Shown: positions 54,635 through 64,000 of the stretch, piece by piece | How positions within the stretch are numbered: position 1 is the first letter of the stretch | How the letters are laid out: each line of letters opens with the position of its first letter | NCBI GenBank assembly: GCA_023014365.1 | Contig: JAEBUN010000020.1 | Span: 682,001 to 746,000, forward strand | Origin: Lepiota brunneoincarnata | Taxonomy: Eukaryota > Basidiomycota > Agaricomycetes > Agaricales > Agaricaceae | Length of the DNA: 64,000 nt | Reading direction: 5' to 3' | Position numbers and translations under genes: made by a program | The notes under the pieces: model-generated | Databases searched by the model: none | Told to the model about the DNA's origin: nothing | Seen by the model: the letters and a program-made list of their open reading frames with translations, nothing else

Positions 54635-55980
54635 TTAAGCGGGGGAGGGCTTGTTCAAGTCGGAAAGGTTGCGCAAAAGACTTTTGAGATGGATGCACTC
54701 TTGAATAAGGAATTGGAACCTCTTTAAGTTAGCTTCAAGCAAGGGAATAGCCTCGATGAAGTCCCAGCTGAGTGAATTGAGGTCGCATTTGACAGACCAA
54801 GCATTGTCACTGCAAGATTCGGACTCATACTTGTCGTGAGAGTGAGACAGGAGGTTTTGGAGTTCCTGGAGCAAACAAGCTGCCCAGGAGAGGTGTCAGA
54901 ACTGTTAAGCTTAGCGAATAGAAGTAAGAAATTGCCCACCAGATAAGCCTGCAAAGGTGCGCTCATCGGAAGTAAACTTGGTACAGGGCGCGCTTGGCAG
55001 TATTGGTGCTGGCTTTGGCTAGAACCTGTTCAGCCTGGACATAACAGCAGTGTTTAGTATTCATATTGGGAACTTGACAATAGGGAAGAAGATGGACTGG
55101 TGCCTTTAGATGATGAGGACTTTTTGATGGTCTCCTAAAGAGGGAGGAAGTCAGAATCAGTGGTTGGGGGGAGTGGAGCTGGCACACCACATCAGGAAGT
55201 AGACAAATGACGCTTGCGATAAGGCGGAACTACACAAACCTCTTCGAACAATAGCTTGAGAGACCTCCTCATCGACCATCATGTCCTGAAGGCGAGCAAT
55301 GATCTCAGCCAATGTAATAGGTTGAGAAGCAGCTAGATTACTGTGTCAGCACCAGTTGCTTAGGGAGTTGGAGGCACTGTTCATACTCTCTGCAGGCTCG
55401 GTATCAGGTGTCTACCACAACAGCAGCAGAGACAGGGGCCTTGCGACCCTTGCGAGGCCTAAGCTTATACATGAGAAGACGATTAGAGCCAAAAGAATGC
55501 TAAGCTTACTGTGTTTGGGGACAGCAGAGCCTTTGGCAACGTTAGAGGAAGGAGAGCCAGTCGTGGACGATGGGTTCTGAGCCTCTTTGGTCCGGGTTTT
55601 GTGGGATTCTTCAGAGCAAACTGCGATTAATGCGGCTACAGCACTCAGAGAGCGCCTTATAGATCATGGGCATCTCATAAGATGAATGGTAGTTGTTTTG
55701 GTAAATTTCGTAGAGTTTGCAGATACAGGAAGACGTAGTCCTGGTTGACATGAAGCTTGATAGCCTCATTATCCTCCAATAATGCTTCAATATAAGCAGA
55801 CTAGAAATGATTGAGGAACGGCGAGAGAAGCATGGAAAGAATAGATATACCCCAGGGGCAGTCGAATGCAAGGAGAGCCTTCTTGATGAGGGGATGAGCA
55901 ACTTGACCATTTTGCAGGCGCTGAAGACAACCTTTGGCATTGCTGATGAGATCAGTCGAGCTCAACTTGAAGGTTGGGGA
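54635..55980 (-). pseudogene. Antisense gene 2 of element B
   Basis: Minus-strand counterpart of 11100-12774 in element A. Segments matching A: DLISNAKGCLQRLQNG (near 55900), YEMPMIYKALSECCSRIN (55690-55630), TFAGLSGGQFLTSIR (near 54930), and FQFLIQECIHLKSLLRNL ending at TAA 54637 region. Frames differ between exons as expected for a spliced gene, with extra breaks. Function unknown; no family recognised. Confidence 0.45.
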
Positions 55981-56631
55981 TAGACGAAGCCATTTTCTTA
56001 CTGAAGAATGTCTGCTAGAATGAGGTGTCGCTCCCTCACTTTTATAAGAAAAGGCTGGGGGCAGTGATGACGAATCATGACGAGGGGATGAAAAGCACCC
56101 TCCACCCTAAGCTTATGACCTAAGAGGCCTAGGAAACCTGTAATCTTGAGTAGCCAGCCTTCAACAGACTAGCTGAACCATGGTTGCCTTATTAGGTAAC
56201 ATGTCGCCAGGGTCTCGTGGTTATCAGTGTGCACAGGGATTCTGATGGAATGGTGAGGGCACCAATTTCAATTTGGCTAGGGGGAGATGGGCCCCAAGTG
56301 GCACAAGTGGTGCTTCAGTTTTGTTTGATGTGACCTTTTTCGTGGTGCAACACTGTGTACAGGCTGGTTCGGGTCCGGGCTTGTAAGAAAACCAGAACGG
56401 ATGACCAGGGTCACTATGCGTTGTGGGTCATGGTGCACTGAGATGTCAATAAACATCACTGATAGATCAAAGAGGCATATAATGAGTATATAAGTGACTG
56501 GCAACCTAAACTAGCTTAGGAGTCTCCCAGGAGGTCTTTAGCTTAGCTTTAGGAGATGACTTATTGGGATGTATATACATGACAAGATTATATACTACAT
56601 CCAAGAAGTAAACTAGGCGCAGAGATCACTC

Positions 56632-57265
56632 AAGGTCTTCTAGAACAGACTCCTGGATCCTGAGTCATCAGGAAAGCGAGAAAGAGAAGTGATTTGAGCT
56701 CCTCAAATTCCTCGTATGTCGGGACCCCTGGAAGTTGTTGGCAAACTCAAAGAATGCCCAGACGTCTTCAAGGGAGTCAGCCATACCCATCTCTACAAAG
56801 GCCACTGTCGTTACCGTCCAAGGCAGTCCTGGTAGCTTGCATCTCCTGGACGAATTGGTAAACTACATGGCGGTGGTGAAACACCTGAAGCCTCGTAAGT
56901 GACGCTGGTTTCGCCTCCAGGCTGACCAAGCTAGAGGACACAACATGCTGCAAACAGTGGCCAGATCTAGAAAAATAAAGAGAATAAGAAAAGGGAAAAA
57001 TAGTGAACAGAGAAACTTATGGTATTCACTGGTCAGTGAGGATGTGACCAGGGCGTTCGCAATGCCGGCCGAAACCCGGGGATGGTCCACAAAGGTACAA
57101 GGGTAGTTGTACAAGTCGCAGCTGCGACACTTCTTACCCTTGCCCAGAGGCTTGCACTCCAACTTATGAGCAGCGCAAGAAGGACACTGAGACCGAGGTG
57201 GCATGTACTGGAGCAGATGTCAAAGCTGTCAGTAAGGAACCACGAGAAAACTTGGAGAACATACC
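56632..57265 (-). pseudogene. Antisense gene 1 of element B: Zn(II)2-Cys6-like, splice donor lost
   Basis: Minus strand. An upstream exon ends at 57265 (ASQLL), intron 57264-57208 (GTATGT to CAG), then YMPPRSQCPSCAAHKLEC and CRSCDLYNYPC: C-x2-C-x6-C-x8-C-x2-C-x6-C as in A. The next intron (57020-56967) starts ATAAGT where A has GTAAGT, so the donor is destroyed and reading runs into the intron. The last exon matches A's helical part (to about 56635) but its end is frame-shifted. The cysteine pattern is fully kept between copies. Confidence 0.6.
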
Positions 57266-57269
57266 AAAA

Positions 57270-58550
57270 GCTGGCTAGCTGCCAGCATCCTAGGAAAGTC
57301 CTCACAAAAGAGTGGGACTGGGTGCCGGTATCCATGGTCCCTGAATAATTTCGGCCTCAGAGTGCCAAATGTGAGCCTGGGGAACGTATTTCTTTGTCCA
57401 TGTGTTGGAACTCTTCTTGGACGAAAGGATGCGCTTTTGACGCGACGGGCCAGCATGAGGAGACTCTTGAGGGATCTCTGGAACCACCGGGCTAAGAGAA
57501 CAAGAAGGCACAGGAGACGGTGAAGCCAAAAGTGAGTCTTGAAAAATGGATGCCGGCTCCTGGGGAACGGGAGATGGCTCCAGGAGAAGTTCCAAATCTG
57601 GAGAAGGAGGAATCTCCACTGGCCCTTGAGGGAGGCTCGACTGGAATGCCAGCCAAGTGAGGTGGTGATGGTGTTGGGCACCTAGGCAAAGCCAGCACAT
57701 GTTGCCCATCTAGAGACGAGGACCAGCTAAAGATTTTAAAGAGGTTGGCTTGAGAGACCTCAGGGACTGGAGAACAGCGATGGCAAGTTTGAATTTGCCA
57801 AGAACAGAGGCGTAGGGGGTGGCATTGATAGTTTCACCTTCTGTTTGCCTTTAAGGGCAGCTGGGATACGCTGCTAAAGTGGAAGTTAGCAGAAAGGACA
57901 AATATACCTTGTAAAAGACTAAGCTTATGCATTGAAACAGTTGAAGAGGCTACAGGAGAGGAGGGGTGGTTTGTTGAAGGGCCTGGCACCTCTGAACCTG
58001 ATGCAATACCCAGGGGAGGGAGCACCAGCAAGCCTTCACCATCAAGGGAGCTGCAGAGAAACGGCAAGAGGGGGCAGCAACATTAAACTTGACAAGGCCT
58101 CTGTGGACAATCTACCAGAGGGCCTGCCAACAGGGATACCTGATGAGGGTTCTGTGGAAAATCCAGCAGAGCGCTCGTTGGTTAGATTGCACAACAGCGT
58201 GATGGAAATCACGTGTCTTGGCACTGGAGCAGGACAAGGGAGAGGCCGGTGGAGGAGTTGGTGCACGGGGTGGAGAGTACGGTGGAGGAGGGGTCCTTGC
58301 CACACCCACCTGACGATTTCCGCAAGCTCCTCGAGCTCCTTGCCCTCCTCTAGCTCTCCTAGTACACTGGTGCTGGTGGTTCCCATTGAGGTAGGAGGTT
58401 GCGACTGCACCAGGAGGCGAATAGTGAGACCTAAAAGTAGAGAAAACATAAGTAAAGACAATGAGAACAGGGGAAAATGCAACTTATGTTGCGCAATTGA
58501 TGATGAAGGTGCGCCTTGGGAAGCCATTGAGGCATTGCTCAGCCCAGGGT
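57270..58550 (-). pseudogene. 5' part of antisense region in element B, absent from A
   Basis: Pro/Ser-rich minus-strand frames: 57709-57302 (PPSPDLELLLEPSPVPQEP; SRQKRILSSKKSSNTWTKK, a basic stretch) and 58527-58042 (MASQGAPSSSIAQHKLHF, a hydrophobic stretch, then VLGELEEGKELEELAEI). They probably are upstream exons of antisense gene 1 or a separate gene. A low-complexity proline-rich then basic region upstream of a zinc cluster would suit a regulatory protein, but exon joints could not be fixed. Element A lacks this part. Confidence 0.35.
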
Positions 58551-58984
58551 AGCCTGAAAACAGTGTTAAGAAAACAGAGAAAACTGTAACTCAAACTCTA
58601 CTTACTGGAAGAAGAGTCCTGAGTCCTCCTCATAGCAAGCACATTTGCTGCTGCGCATGTTTCTGTCCATTGTTGACAGAAGTGGGCGTTGAAAAGCGAA
58701 TTGAGAGCAGGATAGACAAGTGAGAAGTGAGAGGGAGAACAAAGGAGATGAAACGAGACCTTGGGACATTTAAAAGACCCAATAACGAGATAAAAATTTA
58801 AGCTATAGCAACAAGAAGTTGATCTATACATTTAAACTCAGTGACATGACATCATTCTGAAATAAGCTTAGCGAAGGTGCACTACCCTCGAAGCTGGTGA
58901 ACGTTCTAGACCATAGAGTGCGTCAGAGAGACTCAGATACTGCGAATTTGAAGGAGATAATGACTGAGGACAGTCAGCAATTGG

Positions 58985-58995
58985 TTAGGGGGAGA
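58985..58995 (+). promoter_or_regulatory. Polypurine tract of element B
   Basis: TTAGGGGGAGA directly abuts the right LTR start, in the place where plus-strand DNA synthesis is primed. In element A the same position is CACAAAAGAGTGG, taken from inside the antisense region, showing that A lost the original tract. Confidence 0.55.
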
Positions 58996-60290
58996 TAATA
59001 TGCTGATTTCACGCCTATACATGAATTCCGTACTCTGGAATGATTCTCTACATAGAATCATTGGCTATATCATTAAAGAACTCTATAGAGGATTGGTACT
59101 ATATCCTGTAGTAGCCAGTTTGACCAAATTGAGGATACTCGAGCCTCAGGACATGTTCAAATCAGTTCATTATCACTAAGCTTAGTGAACCAAGCTATCA
59201 GAATGCTCTCCGGAGGGATTCAGGACTCTACATAGCCTATCGAGTATACCCCGGTCGCATCAAGGGACCTTACAAGCAGTTTTCTGATGAACCCAAATGC
59301 ATTTGAACATAAAAGAATGTACCTAGCGGCTGTTGCAGGCTGTATTACGTCTATAGCAAGTTCAATAATGATGACCGGACCACAGAACGGAACGTCCAAC
59401 ATTCGGGAGGCAATACCCGATGCCCAAAACCCTAGAAATATCAAAGACTCCTAATTAATGAGTGCTTGTGGGTCCCGGCACTTTGGCATACTGCTTAACT
59501 GAGATTAATTACAACAGATCAAGGGATTGTCTATCTGCTATACATTCTGATCATAATTGATCCGGAAACTTAACGCGCTCGCGTGGACACAGAATAATGC
59601 AGACGAGCACGGAACATGTCTGGCTGGATTGCCATTTGTTAATCAGAGAAAAACCCATAACCCAGGGTGAGGTTGAAATGCTGCCAAACCTTCCAAAATG
59701 TTCTACAGTGCCTGTAACAATTAAGCTTATTGTTTTCTATTCATATTTACTATCTCTCATATGTATCTAAACAATATAAATACGGTCACACTTGTTCGTG
59801 GAGAAGCAAGAGGTCTCACCCCCGCTTCCACATGCAAGTCTGCGAGCTGTGATCAAGAACAGTTTCAGAGGGCTATTTAGTGTGTGTTGTTAAGTGTGAT
59901 TTCTTCAGTCGTCGACCAACCCAGAGACAGAGACAAAGACCAGAGTTCAGAGTTTAGAGTTCCAGAGTGCTAGAGACAGAGACAGAGACAGAGACCAGAG
60001 TTCAGAGACCAGAGACCAGAGACCCCGTGCTTTGAATTGACAGGGATTGTCCTTTCATTGTTGCACTGTACGGCTAAGATAACTTCAACAGCTGTTTGTT
60101 AACCTCTAAAAACACTACTCTCTTGAATTTCGCTGTCAGAATGCACCCCCAGAACACCCTAAAAGACGAAACTGTTCATTATCTATCTCATTCCACTTGT
60201 ATTAGCTTAAGCTTATCGAATTGCAGGCTAAGCTTAGTGAAAACAAGCCTACTATCTATATTAAAACCTACGAAAGTTTCTACCTTTTCA
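58996..60290 (+). repeat. LTR of element B (right, 3' LTR)
   Basis: About 1295 bp, begins TAATATGCTG (TG of the usual terminus changed to TA) and ends CTTTTCA. Palindromes at about 59175, 59721, 60207 and 60227; shorter cagagac array (about 59918-60020) than the left LTR. Confidence 0.86.
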
Positions 60291-60790
60291 CCGGTGGAGC
60301 ACAACTATGAGATCCATAATAAGGAGATGCTGGCCATTATCCAAGCACTGGAAGAGTGGAGACACTTCCTTGAAGGAGTGTTGGAAAAGTTTGAAATCTC
60401 CAATGGATCACAAGAACTTAGAGTATTTCATGACTGCTCAGAAGCTAAACCACTAACAGGCACTGTTGGTCCCTCTATCTTTCCCAGTTCAACTTCTCTC
60501 TTCACCATTGCCCTGGTCACAGCATGGGAAAGTCCAATGCCTTGTCTTGGAGATCTGATCACGGCTCAGGAGCACAGGATAATGCTGACATTATGCTTCT
60601 CCCAGCATCTCTCTTTGCAGTACAAGCTGTTGACAGGATTTCTCTTCAAGGAAAAGAGCAGGCCCTCCTCCGAGACATTTGCTCTGGAAACCAAGGAGGC
60701 AGACAAGAGGAAATGGTGGCCAAAGCAGCCCAGGAACTCCAGAAGTCTGCAACATGCTCAGTGCGCAGTGCTGAGTGGTTAGAACTGGAT
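60291..60790 (+). pseudogene. Gypsy F RNase H, right part
   Basis: Continuation of the domain cut by element B: VEHNYEIHNKEMLAIIQALEEW (Glu in EML), then in another frame MDHKNLEYFMTAQKLNH and HGMGKSNALSWRSDHG (RH end; Arg to Trp or similar changes). Frame changes near 60395 and 60510. Confidence 0.75.
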
Positions 60791-61517
60791 GGCTTGCTTC
60801 TCTTCTGAGGCAAAATATATGTTCCAGATGATGCAGCACTCTGCTGATACATTCTAGCCCTTCACCATGATTCCCAAATTGGGAGACATGCAGGCCAATG
60901 GAAAACTCTGGAATTTGTCTCCCGAAACTACTGGTGGCTCAACATGTCTTCCTACATTGGTCAGTATGTTTCTACATGCGACCTGTGCCTCTGTGCAAAA
61001 CCAATCTGGAAACTCCCTGTCAGAGAACTTCACCCTCTCCCCATTCCGGAAGCCTGATAGGATACCATTAGCATAGACTTTGTAGTGGAACTCCCAGAGT
61101 CCAATGGGTATGATGCTGTCATGACTGTGGTTGACTGTCTCCAAACGTGCTCATTTCATCCCAACACACACTACCCTTACAGCAGATGGAGCAGCACAGC
61201 TATTTCTCCATCATGTATGGAAACTACATGGACTTCCACATCAAGTGGTCTCAGATTGGGGTCCTCAGTTCATTGCATCATTCACCAGGGAACTCTACTA
61301 CTTACTCAGAATCAAAGGGGCTTCCTCTACAGCATGGCACCCCCAATCAGACAGGCAGACAGAATGGGTCAACCAGGAATTGGACCAATACCTCCAGATC
61401 TTTGTCAATGAGCGACAGAACAATTGGCATAACCTTCTTCCCCTGGCAGAATTTCAGCACAACAACCACATCCATACCTCCACCCAACACTCACCATTTG
61501 TCCTAGACACTGGGTGA
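60791..61517 (+). pseudogene. Gypsy F integrase
   Basis: Zinc-binding part HHDSQIGRHAGQWKTLEF, then CDLCLCAK (H-x-H and C-x2-C) near 60860-61000, and the core near 61060-61517: ESNGYDAVMTVVDCL, HFIPTHTTLTADGAAQLF, VVSDWGPQFIASFTRELYYLL (second Asp kept; usual VVSDRG now DWG), STAWHPQSDRQTEWVNQEL (Glu kept; usual GQTER now RQTEW). The frame stops with TGA at 61515-61517 (DTG-stop-NP) where Arg fits. Stop and frame breaks near 61065-61130. Confidence 0.8.
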
Positions 61518-61790
61518 AACCCAAGAATGGGGTTTGAACCCCACCAACGACTGTCTTGGCTGGAAACAGTCAATGAGTTCAAATCCCAGATGGAATTGGC
61601 ATTGGAGGAGGCAAGATCAGCACTCATGAAGTCCAAAGATGACATAGCAAGGTACAGTACTACAACCAACAGCGAACCCCAACCCCTGGAGTCCCCTAAC
61701 CCCCTAACCCCCCTAACCCTTAACACCCATTTTGAGTTGGATGAGTTCTTGAGCGAGTGGCCAGCAGAATGAATCCCAATCCCAAGGTTT
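61518..61790 (+). pseudogene. Gypsy F integrase tail
   Basis: MGFEPHQRLSWLETVNEFKSQ and MELALEEARSALMKSKDDIARY, a helical region after the integrase core in this lineage, followed by a (ccctaac)-like short run near 61690-61720. The element ends near 61800, where minus-strand Tnp2 sequence begins. A 3' LTR for F was not found. Confidence 0.7.
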
Positions 61791-61845
61791 TTTCGGACCT
61801 GGGACTGTACCAGCATGAATGTAGTACTGTTTCTGGAAACACATT

Positions 61846-62433
61846 TCAGGGGGGAAGATTGTAATTGACAAGGAGGATGGGCCAGCACATCTTGTCATGG
61901 TGTTTGAATGGGGCAAAGCCATCCTGTTGAAAGACCAAGGGTGATGTTGCACTTATCAGAGGAAAAAACATAGGATGGCTTGCATCAGGGACAAGAGTAC
62001 TGAGCAAGGACTGATAGTGGGAACCATCGAAAATGTCCTTGATGGTGCCAGGCTCATGAATGTATGTTCCCCGATAGCACATCTTTTTTGTGTGTGTGGG
62101 GTTCATTGACATAGCCCATAGGTAAGGGATGAGGGGAAGGTACTCGAATGTCTTGTATGGCTTTCCATTAGCCACATATCACGATTCCTTGCAGTTGGGG
62201 CATCCAGTGAGGTCTTCAAATGGCCTGACAAAACAAATGCAACTATTTATACAACAGCTGTATTGTACAGGCTGAAATCCAGACAGTGATTGAACGCACT
62301 TTTTGGTTATTTTCAGGCTGACTTGACTGCTGCCTGGAAAAGCTTTATGGAGTTGACTGAAAGTGCGCTCAGTTATGTGGTCCTCCACCTTGAGGGTATA
62401 ACTGCAAAGTAGATTGAGGTCCGAATCTCCCAA
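61846..62433 (-). pseudogene. Tnp2-type (CACTA/EnSpm) transposase fragment
   Basis: Minus strand: VEDHITERTFSQLHKAFPG, CVQSLSGFQPVQYSCC, CFVRPFEDLTGCPNCKES, TGA at 62179-62181 (relatives read CKEPRY, so Arg is expected), then ANGKPYKTFEYLPLIPYL, DIFDGSHYQSLL, FQQDGFAPFKHHDKMCWP and VNYNLPP at the left edge. This order (DGFxxFK and NYNLPPE) is diagnostic for the Tnp2 transposase family. The catalytic C-terminal portion is cut off at about 61846 against gypsy F. Confidence 0.8.
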
Positions 62434-62559
62434 GGCATTTGTGTCTAAAGTATTGTTAGCAAGGCAGGTGATTCATGGGGCAAGGACAAACCTATGGCTG
62501 TGGATGCCGCTTCATGTGCAAAGTTTTCATCAAGTATGTCCAAAGGGTGAATGTGCAAA

Positions 62560-62720
62560 TCATTATCTTCGCTGTCCTTGCTGTTCTCATTGCTCTCGCA
62601 GGCTTCATCACTCTCACAGGCTTCATTGCTCTTGCAGGCTTCATCACTCTCATAGGCTTCATTGCTCTTGCAGTCTTCATTGCTCTCACAGTCTCCATCG
62701 CTCTTGCAGTCTTCAGGCTG
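62560..62720 (-). repeat. 18-bp tandem repeat coding an acidic hexapeptide
   Basis: Seven or so imperfect 18-bp units (plus-strand ggcttcatYactctcRca type). On the minus strand, in the frame continuing toward Tnp2, they read (C/Y)-(K/E)-S-(N/D)-E-A repeats, an acidic Ser/Glu segment. It likely belongs to the variable N-terminal part of the transposon's protein. Confidence 0.65.
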
Positions 62721-62869
62721 GGAAGCTTCTGCAGCACCACCACCGGATCCCTTGTCTTTGCTGTCATTACCATTCCTACTGGCAGGCCTGGCATCTTGCA
62801 GGTGGCTATTCCCCCATCACTGCTCCATCATACACCTGGTTCTATCCATAAGCCTGTCTGACTGACATG

Positions 62870-64000
62870 TAGATGGCGATGCCTCGAGAGAATTATTGTC
62901 ATCATTGCATTCTTAGGTAGGGAGGGATTCTGTGAGGTTGGTATTGGCTTGAAAGGTTACAGAAATCTCAGGGGGTTGGTATGCCTCAGGTTGAGCTGGT
63001 TTAGTCCACTTACAGCTGCCATCCTTGTCAGAACTAGATCACAACCGCTTTGTGGAGTCTCTTCTCCAATAATCCTGAGGTGAAATTCAGGAATGTTGGG
63101 GGTTGGGGAGCAAGAAAGTGTGCCCCAGCCACTCTTGCTCTGCTAAGACACCTGCTCTGAGTGACATCTTTCCATGACCATTCAAATGGTTTTGTTTTGT
63201 AGCATATGTCACTTGTAGGCCGTAACTGCAGGTGCAGAGGACAGGCATGACCATGGTAGAGAGAAAAAATGCACAATAGCACAGCCTGGTGGACCCTTTC
63301 TGCCAATGTGAAATGACTCATACAAGAATGTGTAAGATGTGTTAACAAGTGTATATTACTCATTTCAATGAATGCTTCTACAGAATGGGAGGGTATGGAT
63401 AAGGAATTGGTATGTGAGCATAGGACATCTGGCCCAACATACACTAATCCAGAGTGGTACATGCCACTGCTCATGATGATTGCACACAGTAGTTTTGGAA
63501 CTCTCAGCTATCCTCTGAGGAGATCCTCAGATGGTAACCAAGAGGTGTCCCAGTAATGAGTTTCTGTGCTTACATCTGAGGAGATCCTCAGATGGTAGCC
63601 ACAGATTGGCATCCAGTTTCTATGGCTGAGATATAGGTGACACCTGTGTTGAATGTCAGTAGGTGAGAGTTTGACACTTGTAAATACTTACCTTGTCCAT
63701 TAAATAGGTGCCAGGCAGTTGAACATGACCAAAATGGTGGTAGAAACATGAAGGAAATGGGTTGATTGATGATGAATAAGGGCATCACCTGACTTACTTT
63801 CCCACATGCTCTAGATCTGATGATTGCCAAGTGTTTCTGGGGTGAATGGAACAAGAGATGCGACATCCTTGATCCATAAATGATGGCACAGGAGGTGCCT
63901 GTAGAGCTAGGAGGATCAACCTTACAAATGTATAGGTCAAGCCATTGACTTTGGCGTATGTGTAACCCCACAGACTATTCAAGATGTCCACTCATGTTGT
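62870..64000. other. Unassigned region at window end
   Basis: No supported gene. Minus-strand frames (63474-63034, 63971-63588) show no domain. Given the neighbouring Tnp2, this is probably the N-terminal/upstream part of the same CACTA-type element. Confidence 0.35.
63514..63601. repeat. 27-bp direct repeat with internal palindrome
   Basis: tctgaggagatcctcagatg followed by gtaRcca occurs at 63514-63540 and 63575-63601 (one base different). Each holds the inverted pair CTGAGGA/TCCTCAG. Possible subterminal motif of a DNA transposon; function unknown. Confidence 0.6.

Larger units (their letters stand above)
45724..60290 (+). mobile_element. Element B: 14.6 kb LTR retrotransposon with antisense genes
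   Basis: LTRs at 45724-47031 and 58996-60290; plus-strand gag, PR, RT, RH, IN up to about 54560; minus-strand antisense genes from about 58550 down to 54635. It is inserted in the RNase H frame of gypsy F: removing it and one 4-bp target copy (CCAG 45720-45723; CCGG 60291-60294, one difference) rejoins SP with VEHNYEIHNKEML. A 4-bp duplication is less usual than 5 bp for gypsy integrases. A 696 bp solo LTR interrupts its protease region. It is longer than element A and keeps the full 3' region and polypurine tract. Confidence 0.88.

Noticed and set aside
61845..61870. AGGGGGGAAGA followed by TTGTAATTG looked like a polypurine tract and 3' LTR start of gypsy F
   Set aside because: On the minus strand this is the codons for VNYNLPP of the Tnp2 transposase frame, which runs straight through it, so no LTR begins here.

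Overview
The window looks like a transposon-dense stretch of a filamentous fungus, most likely an Agaricomycete (basidiomycete). Evidence: host genes with many 45-70 bp GT-AG introns, Ty3/gypsy chromovirus-type polyproteins, a Tnp2 (CACTA) transposase, Tc1/mariner elements, a hAT-like non-autonomous element and a truncated tyrosinase. The style resembles Rhizoctonia/Ceratobasidium-type genomes, but that is an impression from sequence style only.

Layout. 1-8.8 kb: nested gypsy debris (two overlapping minus-strand pol fragments, an LTR, a plus-strand gag split by a solo LTR and by a mariner). 8.8-21.1 kb: element A, a 12.3 kb LTR retrotransposon read on the minus strand. 21.1-25.7 kb: a truncated relative (D) on the minus strand. 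26.1-36.7 kb: a host gene island holding a pseudouridine synthase (RluA family), amidohydrolase remnants, an 895-codon P-loop NTPase, a short-chain dehydrogenase and a complete 10-exon Tah18/NDOR1 diflavin reductase in divergent arrangement, and a tyrosinase cut by repeats. 36.7-39.6 kb: a repeat hosting an apparently intact Tc1 element. 39.7-43.7 kb: element C, a truncated copy of the A family carrying a 950 bp hAT-like insertion. 43.7-45.7 and 60.3-61.8 kb: gypsy F, split in its RNase H region by element B (45.7-60.3 kb, plus strand, 14.6 kb). 61.8-64 kb: Tnp2 remnant and unassigned sequence.

The main novelty is the A/B/C family. It is a large LTR element (1.3 kb LTRs) with gag-PR-RT-RH-IN on one strand and, between pol and the 3' LTR, intron-containing genes on the opposite strand. 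One of these has a spacing typical of a Zn(II)2-Cys6 binuclear cluster. All copies are also peppered with a 10-bp palindrome centred on TAAGCTTA (about 58 sites by eye in about 31 kb of this family, none seen in the rest of the window), present in LTRs, coding regions and antisense genes alike.

Most retroelement reading frames are broken by TGA codons where relatives have arginine, a CGA-to-TGA pattern expected from C-to-T change at CpG. The host NTPase, dehydrogenase and diflavin genes read through cleanly once introns are removed. All coordinates and exon joints were worked out by eye; no alignment or database search was run.
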